Assembly: GCA_038230395.1 (NCBI GenBank)
Contig: JBBRNI010000002.1
Coordinates: 62,001 to 126,000 of the forward strand
Direction: 5' to 3'
Length of the DNA stretch: 64,000 bases
Source: JBDSWU01 sp038230395
Lineage (GTDB): Bacteria; Patescibacteriota; Saccharimonadia; Saccharimonadales; UBA4665
Shown here piece after piece: positions 16,446 through 25,155 of this stretch (position 1 is its first letter; every line of letters starts with the position of its first letter). The position numbers were made by a program, and so were the translations under genes. Below the pieces are notes generated by a model. The model was given only the letters and a program-made list of their open reading frames with translations, made no database searches and had not been told where the DNA came from.

Positions 16446-17390
16446 TTACTCTTCCTCCGTGATTTCTAACTGACTTTCTAAGAAGTTAGCGAACATTTTA
16501 TTTTTTTGCTCTTGTGCATAGCCAGTCGCGATTGCCGGTGTAGCGTTAACTTCTAAGACATACGGCTTGCCAGTAGCGCTGTCCACCAGAATATCTACGC
16601 CGCTTATTTCTCGGTGTAAAGCTTCAGCCGCTTTGCGAGCCAGCAGCACATAGTCAGCCGGCAGTTCAGCAGGATTTATCAGAGATCCCTGTCCACCTTT
16701 AGAGGTGTTGTTGAGGTGGCTGCCGCTAACTGCCTGGCGGTGAAATACCAAAGGCTGGTCCTGAATCCCCATAAACAAAAACCGGTAGTCGCCGTCATTA
16801 GGTAAGAAGTTCTGAATAACGTAATTTTTGTCTGGTGAGGCAGTCAAAATTTCTACTACCTCTGAGGCCGATTGGACAAGGTGATTATCATCGCCTTTTG
16901 AGCCGTCATCATCCTTGAGTATTAAGGGGAAGTTAAAACCAGCAGGAACTTGGCCGCTATCAAAGCGAGCTTTCATGTGACTATTATTAGCATAATAAGT
17001 ATCAGGCACGGTGACTTGTGCATAGGCTAAACGCACCATCTGAGCAATTTTGCCCCACGCTAGACCGGCGTTGACCTCTGTATTAAAGAACGGAATGCTG
17101 TGGCGCTCCAAATAGTAGGCCATCAGAGCTGCCTGCTCACTATCAGCCGTCCAGTTCTTAAAGTGTACAAGACTGGCATCTTTGAGGTCACGCTGGTGCT
17201 TGGTATCGTAAATAACTACCTCATTGTCCTTGACCGTGCACTCAATGTCATCGTAAGTCGTATAGTCAACTTCGACATCCGCTAATCGATGCTCGAGCTG
17301 TTCACCAAACTCTTGTATGGCTTGTTCGCGCGCTATCCAACTATTTGAGGTCGAGCGAGTGGAAGTGACAATTAAAAAAAGCTTGGACAT
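16446..17390 (-). CDS. ATP-grasp ligase, second in operon
   Basis: This 314-aa ATP-grasp protein has the nucleotide-binding loop FPLILKDDDGSKGDDNHLV, a central YVIQNFLPNDGDYRFLFMG and the catalytic GVDILVDSATGKPYVLEVNATP. It is distantly related to RimK. Substrates cannot be told. It lies 2 nt after the upstream ATP-grasp gene and 1 nt before the retropepsin-like gene, so all four are one transcript. Confidence 0.83.
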   Translation of the reverse strand: MSKLFLIVTSTRSTSNSWIAREQAIQEFGEQLEHRLADVEVDYTTYDDIECTVKDNEVVIYDTKHQRDLKDASLVHFKNWTADSEQAALMAYYLERHSIPFFNTEVNAGLAWGKIAQMVRLAYAQVTVPDTYYANNSHMKARFDSGQVPAGFNFPLILKDDDGSKGDDNHLVQSASEVVEILTASPDKNYVIQNFLPNDGDYRFLFMGIQDQPLVFHRQAVSGSHLNNTSKGGQGSLINPAELPADYVLLARKAAEALHREISGVDILVDSATGKPYVLEVNATPAIATGYAQEQKNKMFANFLESQLEITEEE

Positions 17391-17392
17391 GT

Positions 17393-18448
17393 CTATAACT
17401 CTACCACGGGCCGAGCATCGGCCGTAGCTTTAATTTGATTAGCTAAACAGTTACGAAGGTCATCGGCAATAGCTGGATGTTTGTCATAGCCCAACAGATA
17501 CGGCATGCGGCCATTCAACTCAATCGCCTGCCAGTCAGGCTCGTTAATCCCGTCGCTACCGTAGCCAAAGTCGACAGTTCCGTACACTGCTAACGCACCA
17601 CTAATCTTAGCAGTCAGCGCCATTGCGGCCCGAGTTCCTTCCATAACTCGTTCTGGCACCGAGTCTGGGTCTACAAAGAACCAGTTGTCTTGCCCGCCTG
17701 CTATAGCACGGGCGACTGGTAACACTGCCGTGCCAGCAGGTGAGTGAAAACCGTATACGCGCAGCTCTTTGGGGTTAAATGACTGGCTCCAGCCGGTAAA
17801 GGCCTCTTGACTAGCAGCGTCGTAAGCTCGCAAAGCACTGGGAAACGGTACGCTGAAGTCATGCGCGACTTGGATGATCTGCTCGCCATATAACGCAGTG
17901 TCGGCTGCAAAGTGATCAATTACTGCCAACCGATGGAGCTTAGTAACACCTTCGCTGTTAGTGCCGCTATTAGGTTTAACTATAATATTCAGGGCTTTTT
18001 GAGCCTCCAAAAAGCTTGATATATCAGCCGCTGACTCTACTAAAGTAGTAGGCATGCTCAGGCCTAACGGCGTCAAAACTTCGCTGTCAGTGCGGTGCTT
18101 ACGAAATGCCAATGAACGCGTAGCATTTTCATTAATAATTGGCGGTAGCAGATCATTTCGTTGGATTTGCCCGGACTTCATCGAGCGGTCTAAGCGGTTG
18201 ATTATAACGCCGACATTGGCTAAAGCAACTGAGCGCGGCGCGCCTATCTGCCCTTCTTCGTCATCTAGTAATTCGTGCACCTGAATCGCTTCGCCCTCAA
18301 TCGCTGCCTCGGCCTGTTGAGACACAACTGGCAGAATATCTCGCTCGTACAGCTTGTCGAACAGCTGTGATCGGCCCGGCAAATTATTACCCTGAAACGA
18401 ACCTCCAGGTACATCATGACGATAGGCTAAAACAGCATATTGTTCCAT
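17393..18448 (-). CDS. ATP-grasp-like ligase, first in operon
   Basis: This 351-aa protein has ATP-grasp features: IIVKPNSGTNSEGV as nucleotide-binding loop and AIELNGRMPYLLGYD as the metal-binding Glu-x-Asn motif. It diverges more than its two neighbours. TACAAT ends 6 nt before the ATG, so it likely heads a leaderless four-gene operon with the other ligases and the retropepsin-like protein. Confidence 0.75.
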   Translation of the reverse strand: MEQYAVLAYRHDVPGGSFQGNNLPGRSQLFDKLYERDILPVVSQQAEAAIEGEAIQVHELLDDEEGQIGAPRSVALANVGVIINRLDRSMKSGQIQRNDLLPPIINENATRSLAFRKHRTDSEVLTPLGLSMPTTLVESAADISSFLEAQKALNIIVKPNSGTNSEGVTKLHRLAVIDHFAADTALYGEQIIQVAHDFSVPFPSALRAYDAASQEAFTGWSQSFNPKELRVYGFHSPAGTAVLPVARAIAGGQDNWFFVDPDSVPERVMEGTRAAMALTAKISGALAVYGTVDFGYGSDGINEPDWQAIELNGRMPYLLGYDKHPAIADDLRNCLANQIKATADARPVVEL

Positions 18449-18499
18449 CGCTATATTGTAACATAAAAATACTTATTTTACAATACTTTTACAGAGAAC

Positions 18500-19963
18500 C
18501 TAATGCTTAATGCGCATGGTAGTTGCTGAATCATCTGGGTTCGGTGGGTTTGGCGGCGAATCACTCGGTGCTATGGCTGTGGTAGCTGTTGGCGGCAATG
18601 GCTCAAGCTGCACCAGCGTAGGCTGTTGCGGCGCTGTCACTATTGGGTCAACCCTAACAAGAGGTGTCACAATTGCTTGGCCAAGATGGGTATTGCCATA
18701 GGTTTCTGGGTGCTGCCTTGCCGACTCGAACATATCCAATGGTTCATCAGCAGATTTAGCTGTAGGCGCAAGAGCACGGCGGTGGGCTTGTGTTGGGTAA
18801 AATGCGTCATTGATGCGCTGCTCGACTTCGGTGGTAGCCGGAGCTGGAGGCAGCGGCAATGGTAGGGACGAGGCCTGGGCTGGAACATTATAAATGGGGG
18901 CGTCTGCAACATAGTCAGTAGCACTGTTTGAACCACGTCGGCGGATTAATAGCAGAACACCGGGGATAGCCAGGAGTAGTAATGCTCCAAGGCCTAGTAT
19001 GGCCGCTACTTTGGCAGTATTAGACTTCTTAGTAGGAGTGCTAGCTTTACCTTTTACAGTAGAACTTCTGTTTCCTGTGCTATCAGTAGTCGTACTTGTA
19101 TCGCCAGTTGTGTCACTGGTGGTTGTGTCGCTGGTGGTTGTGTCGCTGAGTGTCGTGGTTGGTGCTGGCTCGACAGCTACTGAGCCGCTATTACTCGGGA
19201 CAGCCTCAAGGCCACTAGTGGGTGCGGGACTTGGAGATGGAGCTTGAGAGGGTGATGGTGAGGGTGATGGTGAGGGTGAGGGTGATGGTGAGGGTGAGGG
19301 TGAGGGTGTAGGGCTTGGAGAGGGGGTCGGAGATGGAGGCGGCAGTGGTGGCGGAGCGGGCGCGGCTACGGTAGAGCAGGTAGCTGATGCTAGAACTGTA
19401 CTCCCACTTTTTAGCTGATAGGTATAATTCGAACCGGCGGCAAGCCCACTGTTAACGTAGCTAAGAGCTTTTGAGCCATTTGTATAAGTGCTGATCAACG
19501 TCGTCGCACGGTAAAACGTGATTGGCTTGAGACTGCTCGCGTTTTTATATGATTGGGCTGTGGTCACACTACTAGTGGTTGCCGCGGCGCAAGATATGGT
19601 AGCAGACGGCGTTAAGGCGCATGAGGTTCTAGTAACTTCATTACCGGTGCCGCGTAATGTCATAACATAGGTATAGACTATGCCTGAACTAACAGTGCCA
19701 CCGCTGACAGTACCGCTACCCGAGAGTGCCGCGAAGCTGCTGAGAGTAGTGTCAGCTAATCCAGGGACCTTTTTGATTATGTAAATGCCTGAAGTGGTAT
19801 TAGCATAATTATAGGCCAGTGTAAGGGTGGTGGCACTTGAGGCACAAGTCAGCGTTCCAGTTGGCGACAGAGCATGTGTCGCCAGAATAGCCGTAGTGCC
19901 ACCTACTCCGACCAATATGATAGTCAGGTACATTCTGAAGCTTGCTAGTGATAGTTTTGGCAT
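18500..19963 (-). CDS. Membrane-anchored surface protein with Pro-Ser stalk and Ig-like repeats
   Basis: This 487-aa protein has an N-terminal anchor (residues about 12-33, ending ILATHA). Two Ig-like repeats follow (about 37-115 and 120-195), each with a Cys near both ends. Then come a long (SP)n stalk, a Thr/Asp-rich linker, a transmembrane helix (KVAAILGLGALLLLAIPGVL) followed by RRR, and a Pro-rich C-terminal region of about 130 residues. The repeats resemble those in the 27362-29734 protein (FYRATTLISTY against LYRATTLLTSY). A role in adhesion or host contact is inferred only from architecture. Confidence 0.8.
   Translation of the reverse strand: MPKLSLASFRMYLTIILVGVGGTTAILATHALSPTGTLTCASSATTLTLAYNYANTTSGIYIIKKVPGLADTTLSSFAALSGSGTVSGGTVSSGIVYTYVMTLRGTGNEVTRTSCALTPSATISCAAATTSSVTTAQSYKNASSLKPITFYRATTLISTYTNGSKALSYVNSGLAAGSNYTYQLKSGSTVLASATCSTVAAPAPPPLPPPSPTPSPSPTPSPSPSPSPSPSPSPSPSPSQAPSPSPAPTSGLEAVPSNSGSVAVEPAPTTTLSDTTTSDTTTSDTTGDTSTTTDSTGNRSSTVKGKASTPTKKSNTAKVAAILGLGALLLLAIPGVLLLIRRRGSNSATDYVADAPIYNVPAQASSLPLPLPPAPATTEVEQRINDAFYPTQAHRRALAPTAKSADEPLDMFESARQHPETYGNTHLGQAIVTPLVRVDPIVTAPQQPTLVQLEPLPPTATTAIAPSDSPPNPPNPDDSATTMRIKH
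19248..19312. repeat. GGTGAK hexamer minisatellite inside a coding region
   Basis: Tandem hexamers ggtgag/ggtgat encode the Ser-Pro stalk of the surface protein on the minus strand. Changes in copy number would alter stalk length without a frameshift. Confidence 0.85.
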
Positions 19964-20038
19964 AGTGTTTATTGTGTAGATTCTTATGTCTATAATAACA
20001 CTTTACATTAGGCTCGTAAACGTTAGCCTAACCGGGGT

Positions 20039-20152
20039 TTACTTGGCGTGCAGGACTCGGCTGTATACTAGATAGACGACAACCAGCACGATCGACAGGA
20101 TACTTAGTATCAATGGTATAAAGCCAGCTTGGTTAAGCTTTTGGTTTTTCAT
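20039..20152 (-). CDS. 37-aa single-pass membrane peptide
   Basis: The peptide begins MKNQKLNQAGFIPLILSILS and continues as one hydrophobic helix ending YSRVLHAK. The AGFIP motif before a transmembrane helix resembles small conserved proteins I recall from Saccharibacteria, but no function is known. TATAAT lies 9 nt before the ATG. It sits downstream of dnaJ on the same strand. Confidence 0.6.
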   Translation of the reverse strand: MKNQKLNQAGFIPLILSILSIVLVVVYLVYSRVLHAK

Positions 20153-20281
20153 GCTAAATTTATTATAAACTCCTAAACAAAAAACAAAAACTTAAATCAT
20201 GACCGAGCAAAACCCCCAAATACAATCTGTCCTATGCTTATACGTATTTATATGCCGCAAAATCATTTACGGAGTAGCTAA

Positions 20282-21382
20282 CTAGGCCCAAAACTTGTGC
20301 TTGTTGCCACTAGCCTCAGCGAACTGCTGTAACAATTCTTGCTGTTTTTTGCCGAGCTTGGACGGCGTATCAACTATAAGCGTAACGATGTGCGCACCCC
20401 GACTTGTGCCTTTCAAATGAGTTACACCGTGACCTGACAGCTTAAAATCAGCGCCAGATTGTGTACCAGCTGGGACTTTCATCCGTACGGGGCCATCAAC
20501 AGTATCAACGTTTATTTCGCTGCCCAAAGCGGCTTCAACCATTGGGATGTGAGCTTCGCTTAATATGAGGTCACCTTCCCGGGTAAAGTACTTGTGTGGT
20601 TTGACGCGAATGTTAACGTATAAGTCGCCTTTTGGACCATTAGCCACCGCTTCGCCGTGTTCACGCAGCCTAATAGTAGCTCCGTCATCGACACCAGCTG
20701 GAATTTTGAGTTGGATAACTTGTTTTTTGGGCTGTGTACCTTTGCCATGGCAAACTGTACAAACTTTTTCTGGGACTTTGCCAGTGCCGTGGCACGTCGG
20801 GCAAACGCTAGCTTGTTGAATGTTACCAAAGATAGTTCGAGTAACTTGCGTCACTTGGCCAGCGCCCTTGCACATGTCGCATGTCTTCAAATCATGACCC
20901 GGTTCGACAGTTGAGCCTTTGCAGTGCTCACAGGTGTCGTCAAGGCTCATGCTTAGGTCAACTTCAGTACCAAAAACAGCCTGTTCGAAGCTGATATCAA
21001 CACGTGATTCTACATCACGGCCGCGTGACTGACGTTGACCGCGGCCACCGCTGCCCCCGGCTTGTCCACCAAAAAAGCTGCTAAATATATCGCCAAGGCC
21101 AATATCTCCAAAGTCAAAATTCTGGCTCTGGCCGCTGTAACCACCAAATGGATCACCACTCCCGTTACCGCCAACACCTGCGTGACCAAACTGGTCATAG
21201 CGCTGCTTTTTGGAAGAATCTTTGAGCACCTCATAGGCTTCGTTGAGGTCCTTGAACTTGGCTTCGTCACCACCCCTATCCGGGTGATGTTTGATTGCCT
21301 CTTTGCGAAAAGCCTTTTTAATCTCATCCGCCGAGGCTGATTTATCAACGCCTAAGACTTCGTAGTAATCACGCTTTGCCAT
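20282..21382 (-). CDS. dnaJ: Chaperone DnaJ
   Basis: This 366-aa Hsp40 stimulates DnaK ATPase and delivers substrates. It has a J domain with HPD (KHHPDRGG), a Gly/Phe-rich region, four CxxCxGxG-type zinc motifs (CEHCKGST, CDMCKGAG, CPTCHGTG, CTVCHGKG) and the C-terminal substrate domain. The first zinc motif is CEHCKGST, lacking the final Gly. The start is set at MAKRDYYEVLG; an in-frame ATG eight codons upstream is rejected. It follows cutA by 44 nt. Confidence 0.97.
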   Translation of the reverse strand: MAKRDYYEVLGVDKSASADEIKKAFRKEAIKHHPDRGGDEAKFKDLNEAYEVLKDSSKKQRYDQFGHAGVGGNGSGDPFGGYSGQSQNFDFGDIGLGDIFSSFFGGQAGGSGGRGQRQSRGRDVESRVDISFEQAVFGTEVDLSMSLDDTCEHCKGSTVEPGHDLKTCDMCKGAGQVTQVTRTIFGNIQQASVCPTCHGTGKVPEKVCTVCHGKGTQPKKQVIQLKIPAGVDDGATIRLREHGEAVANGPKGDLYVNIRVKPHKYFTREGDLILSEAHIPMVEAALGSEINVDTVDGPVRMKVPAGTQSGADFKLSGHGVTHLKGTSRGAHIVTLIVDTPSKLGKKQQELLQQFAEASGNKHKFWA

Positions 21383-21426
21383 AGTGATCCAATAGTGTTT
21401 GTGCAATAAGTCGCAGTCTCATTGTT

Positions 21427-21741
21427 CTATTCTAAACTTTCTTGCAGCCATTTGGCAGCCCCATCAGATATTTGATCGATCGGTAGGGCCTTAAGCACAA
21501 AAGTGGCGTAGCTATGGAGCTCGGCAACAATTGCTTCGACTTCCATAAAATCAGCTGCTTGGCTTTCCATGAACACAAGCACTTCTTCGGCGCTAGTAAT
21601 TTCGCCGTCCCACCAATATCGACTACTAATTGGCTGAAACTTGGCGCAAGCAATCAGCTTTTTGCCTAGCAAAGCATCAACAATAGTGTCCGCTTCCTGC
21701 TGATTAGCGCAGGTTAATACAAGTTCGACGTATTCAGACAT
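21427..21741 (-). CDS. cutA: CutA1-like divalent ion tolerance protein
   Basis: This 104-aa protein fits the trimeric CutA1 fold: LVLTCANQQEADTIVDALL, LIACAKFQPISSRYWWDGEI and a C-terminal KALPID segment. The usual YEVPEI motif is replaced by YATFVLKALPI. CutA1 is linked to metal tolerance in E. coli, but its role is not settled. It starts inside the dnaK stop (TAATG), so it is translationally coupled in a heat-shock operon, an unusual place for it. Confidence 0.85.
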   Translation of the reverse strand: MSEYVELVLTCANQQEADTIVDALLGKKLIACAKFQPISSRYWWDGEITSAEEVLVFMESQAADFMEVEAIVAELHSYATFVLKALPIDQISDGAAKWLQESLE

Positions 21742-23678
21742 TAGGCTGCCTTTTTGTCGTCTTTGGTATCTTTGGTGTCTTTTTCGTCGACGACTTCGCC
21801 CTCTATTGGGTCGTTAGGCTTGGCTTCGCCTTCAGCAGTTTCGCTAGCAGCATTCGCCTCCTTGGCAGCATCTTCGTACAACTTAGCACCGATTGGCATG
21901 ATCTTATCATTTAGTTCGCTGGCAGCCTTTTCTAGCTCTTCTTTGGTTGCTTCTGAGTTTTCGGTGACTTTCTTTGCTTCGGCCACTGCTTCTTCAAGTG
22001 TTTTCTTATCTTCGTCACTTAGTTTTTCAGCGCTGTCTTTGGCCATTTTTTCGGCTTGATAGACGGTTCCATCTAGTAAGTTACGAGCTTCGACTGCTTC
22101 TTTGCGGGCTTTGTCTTCGTCGGCGTGGGCTTCTGCGTCTTTGGCCATTTTTTCAACTTCGGCCTTGTCGAGATTGCCAGAACCCGAAATCGTAATGCTC
22201 TGCTCTTTGCCAGTCCCCTTATCCTTAGCTGTGACGTTAAGGATGCCGTTGGCATCAATATTAAATATAACTTCGATTTGCGGCACACCACGTGGAGCAG
22301 CTGGGATGCCGTCAAGAATGAACCGACCAAGAGACTTATTGCCATCAATTATGTCACGCTCACCTTGACCAACATGGATTTCAACTTGTGGCTGACTGTC
22401 TGCGGCTGTCGAGAAAACCTCTGACTTACTAGTTGGAATAGTCGTATTGCGCTCAATAAGCTTAGTCATGACACCACCCATGGTTTCGATACCAAGACTT
22501 AATGGGGTTACATCGAGCAACAGCACGTCTTTGACGTCGCCCTGCAAGACACCGCCCTGAATGGCAGCACCAACTGCAACGACCTCATCAGGGTTGACAC
22601 CCTTCATTGGGTCTTTACCAAATATGGCCTTAACCTTTGCTTGGACAGCTGGCATACGTGTCATACCGCCAACCAAAACCACGGCGTCAATGTCACTAGC
22701 CTTAAGGCCAGCATCTTTGAGAGCCTTGTTACAGGGTTCAGCAGTCTTTGAAACTAGCTCACCAACCAAATCTTCTAGCTTGGCGCGCGACAACTTGTGC
22801 TCGAAGTGCTTTGGCCCATCAGCATCAGCAGTCAAGAAAGGCAGGTTAACATTAACTTCTTGAGCACTCGACAATTCAATCTTAGCTTTTTCAGCTTCAT
22901 CACGTAGACGCTGCATGGCAGCATTATCAGATGTGACGTCGATTCCATGTTCTTTTTTGAATTCATCAGCGAAGTAGTTAACTAATACGCGGTCAAAGTC
23001 GGCGCCACCTAGGTGGGTGTCGCCATTCGTGCTTTTAACTTCAAAAACGCCATCCCCAAGTTCCAGAATGGAAACATCAAATGTACCACCACCAAGGTCG
23101 TAAACAGCGATCTTTTCATCCTTTTTATCAGCCTTATCTAGGCCGTAAGCCAAGGCAGCGGCAGTTGGCTCGTTTATAATGCGCTTTACTTCTAGTCCAG
23201 CAATTTTACCAGCATCCTTGGTGGCTTGACGCTGTGAATCATCAAAGTAGGCTGGAACCGTAATCACAGCTTCGGTGACTTTGTCGCCAAGAAAAGCTTC
23301 GGCGTCGGCCTTGAGCTTGCTCAGGATCATAGCGCTGACTTCTTCAGGGCTATATTCTTTGTCAGCCATCTTTACCTTGACACCATTGCCAGATTTAACT
23401 ATCTCGTAACCCATTAGTTTGAGGTCACGTTGGACTTCGGTGTCATTGAAGTTTCGGCCAATCAAGCGCTTCACCTCGTAAATAGTGTTCTTTGGATTGG
23501 TCACTTGCTGGCGGCGAGCCACTTGGCCAACTAAACGTTCAGAGTTTTTGTTAACCGCGACGACTGAAGGTGTCGTACGCGCACCCTCACTATTAGCAAT
23601 TATTTCTGGCTTACCAGATTGCATTACAGCCATTGCCGAGTTAGTTGTTCCGAGGTCGATTCCAATAATTTTGCCCAT
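21741..23678 (-). CDS. dnaK: Chaperone DnaK (Hsp70)
   Basis: This 645-aa protein has the ATPase signatures IIGIDLGTTNSAMAV, YDLGGGTFDVSIL and VVLVGGMTRMP, a substrate-binding domain and an acidic C-terminal lid ending in a Lys/Asp-rich tail. AAGGGA precedes the ATG. The promoter with an overlapping CIRCE operator lies 70-110 nt upstream. The operon continues into cutA and dnaJ. Confidence 0.98.
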   Translation of the reverse strand: MGKIIGIDLGTTNSAMAVMQSGKPEIIANSEGARTTPSVVAVNKNSERLVGQVARRQQVTNPKNTIYEVKRLIGRNFNDTEVQRDLKLMGYEIVKSGNGVKVKMADKEYSPEEVSAMILSKLKADAEAFLGDKVTEAVITVPAYFDDSQRQATKDAGKIAGLEVKRIINEPTAAALAYGLDKADKKDEKIAVYDLGGGTFDVSILELGDGVFEVKSTNGDTHLGGADFDRVLVNYFADEFKKEHGIDVTSDNAAMQRLRDEAEKAKIELSSAQEVNVNLPFLTADADGPKHFEHKLSRAKLEDLVGELVSKTAEPCNKALKDAGLKASDIDAVVLVGGMTRMPAVQAKVKAIFGKDPMKGVNPDEVVAVGAAIQGGVLQGDVKDVLLLDVTPLSLGIETMGGVMTKLIERNTTIPTSKSEVFSTAADSQPQVEIHVGQGERDIIDGNKSLGRFILDGIPAAPRGVPQIEVIFNIDANGILNVTAKDKGTGKEQSITISGSGNLDKAEVEKMAKDAEAHADEDKARKEAVEARNLLDGTVYQAEKMAKDSAEKLSDEDKKTLEEAVAEAKKVTENSEATKEELEKAASELNDKIMPIGAKLYEDAAKEANAASETAEGEAKPNDPIEGEVVDEKDTKDTKDDKKAA

Positions 23679-23748
23679 AATAGATTTCCCTTCTTAGTTT
23701 GTGAACTTGCGTTGTTTGATGCGACTTATTACAAATGAATGTACTATC

Positions 23749-23778
23749 ATTATAGATAATTTGGCACTCACATGTCAA
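23749..23778 (-). promoter_or_regulatory. dnaK promoter, near-consensus
   Basis: On the minus strand TTGACA (23773-23778) and TATAAT (23749-23754) are 18 bp apart. The -35 lies entirely within the 9-nt spacer of the CIRCE element, so HrcA binding would block polymerase. Confidence 0.85.
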
Positions 23779-23787
23779 GACTGCTAA
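23761..23787. promoter_or_regulatory. CIRCE operator of dnaK
   Basis: TTGGCACTC-N9-GACTGCTAA matches the HrcA-binding consensus TTAGCACTC-N9-GAGTGCTAA with one mismatch in each arm. It places the dnaK-cutA-dnaJ operon under HrcA. Confidence 0.9.
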
Positions 23788-23886
23788 TTGTTGTTTTTAT
23801 ATCTACGTAACAGATAGTTTGTCAATGTGTTTTCTTTTTTCGGGTGTTATTTTAGTCTTGAATATTCCTAAATAAAATAGCCTATA

Positions 23887-24390
23887 TTACTTGGAGATGA
23901 CTCTGACCATGGCGTGGCGGATGACATCTTCGCCGATTTTGTAGCCGGCTTGGAGTTCTTCAGAAACGATTTCATTTGTGCCGTCACCTTCTTCCATGCT
24001 AACGGCTTCGTGATACTCTGGGTCAAAAGGTTCATCAACGGTCTTGATACGTTCAACGCCGATACTGGCCAGCGTGTCTTCAAATTGCTTTACGACGCCC
24101 TGGACGCCCTTGATGTAATCGTTGTCTTTAATGTCTTTAGGTACATGCTTAATTGCCCGCTCAAAGTTGTCAATGACTGGCAATAAATCTTTGATAACTT
24201 TTGCTTTAGCAACGATCCGCAGAGCGTCCATTTGTGCATCATGCTGCCTACGAACATTGATAATATCTGCCCGCTCACGCTGCAGCGCGTCAGTTAGCTG
24301 CTGGATCTGCTGTTCATATTCGTTGAGTTCAGTAGGATTACCAGACTTGTCAGCCGGCGTGGCTGCCGCTGGGGCTTCTTTTTTAGACAT
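23887..24390 (-). CDS. grpE: Nucleotide exchange factor GrpE
   Basis: This 167-aa protein has an Ala/Pro-rich N-terminus, a long coiled coil (YEQQIQQLTDALQRERADI) and the GrpE beta-domain signature (DPEYHEAVSMEEGDGTNEIV ... GYKIGEDVIRHAMVRV). It releases ADP from DnaK. It overlaps the hrcA 3' end by 8 nt and so shares the hrcA promoter. Confidence 0.95.
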   Translation of the reverse strand: MSKKEAPAAATPADKSGNPTELNEYEQQIQQLTDALQRERADIINVRRQHDAQMDALRIVAKAKVIKDLLPVIDNFERAIKHVPKDIKDNDYIKGVQGVVKQFEDTLASIGVERIKTVDEPFDPEYHEAVSMEEGDGTNEIVSEELQAGYKIGEDVIRHAMVRVISK

Positions 24391-25093
24391 ATAACACCTC
24401 CTCTAATTCTTGACCGGCTCGCGATACCAAGTTCATAACGTCGCGGTAACTTTGGCGAGTTGGGCCTAGTGTACCGATGTAGCTGCGGTCACTGAATGGG
24501 CTCCGAAAACGGCTAATAATAAGTGAACAGCCGGCAGCTCGACCAACAGGATTTTCCTGGCCAATGTATACACTGAGTGGCTCATTTGGTGCGGCTTCAC
24601 GCAGCCATGGCTCAAGGTTATCGAGTAGTTGAGCAACTTGCTGTACATTGACACCACCAATAAATTCTGGCTGACCAAACAAGTTGCTGAGGCCGCTAAT
24701 ATATAGTTGATTACCGATGGTAGCCAGTCCAAGATTATGGGTTAGCTCAACTAGTGTATCCACAGCATTACGAATCATGCGCTCAGGCGCGCCGGCGTGT
24801 TGGACGCGCGCAGCCAGTGCTCGCTCACCACGACCTTGTGGCAGTAATGGAGTGCTTGCTTCTTCCTGCAGGTTGTTAACATAAAAGCGGTAACCTTTAT
24901 CTGTTGGCACTCGCCCCGCCGAAGTGTGTGGCTGATGAATAAAACCATGTCGTTCCAAATCAGCCATCTCCGCCCGAATGGTCGCCGAACTAACATTAAA
25001 AACCTTAGCTAGCAGGCTGGAACCAACAGGACTCGCTACTTCGGCGTACTGCTCTACAATAGCGCTCAAGATCTTTTGCTGACGAGGACTCAT
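24383..25093 (-). CDS. hrcA: Heat-inducible repressor HrcA, short form
   Basis: HrcA represses heat-shock operons by binding CIRCE. The N-terminal winged helix is clear (RQQKILSAIVEQYAEVASPV, VSSATIRAEMADLERHGFI, HTSAGRVPTDKGYRFYV). The GAF-like region ends with the family motif IGTLGPTRQSYRDVMNLV. At 236 aa it is about 100 residues shorter than typical HrcA, with the loss in the central dimerisation/insertion part. The frame is intact. TACAAT lies 9 nt before the ATG. Confidence 0.93.
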   Translation of the reverse strand: MSPRQQKILSAIVEQYAEVASPVGSSLLAKVFNVSSATIRAEMADLERHGFIHQPHTSAGRVPTDKGYRFYVNNLQEEASTPLLPQGRGERALAARVQHAGAPERMIRNAVDTLVELTHNLGLATIGNQLYISGLSNLFGQPEFIGGVNVQQVAQLLDNLEPWLREAAPNEPLSVYIGQENPVGRAAGCSLIISRFRSPFSDRSYIGTLGPTRQSYRDVMNLVSRAGQELEEVLYV

Positions 25094-25114
25094 AATAGTC
25101 GTATTGTACGGCCT

Positions 25115-25141
25115 TTAGCACTCGCTAGTCAAGAGTGCCAG
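25115..25141. promoter_or_regulatory. CIRCE operator of hrcA-grpE
   Basis: TTAGCACTC-N9-GAGTGCCAG: the left arm is perfect and the right arm has two mismatches to the consensus. On the minus strand TTGACT in the spacer and TACAAT downstream are 18 bp apart, the same geometry as at dnaK. It implies autoregulation. Confidence 0.9.
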
Positions 25142-25155
25142 TCATCCTCAGCCTG

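Noticed and set aside
19248..19312. Possible CRISPR-like array
   Set aside because: The units are 6-bp hexamers in one coding frame encoding Ser-Pro; there are no spacers and no cas genes in the window.
20194..20280. 28-codon plus-strand ORF near dnaJ
   Set aside because: No ribosome binding site or -10 at the fixed distance, and no recognisable character.
22561..22863. Plus-strand 100-aa ORF opposite dnaK
   Set aside because: Antisense shadow of a highly conserved gene, with no start signals.
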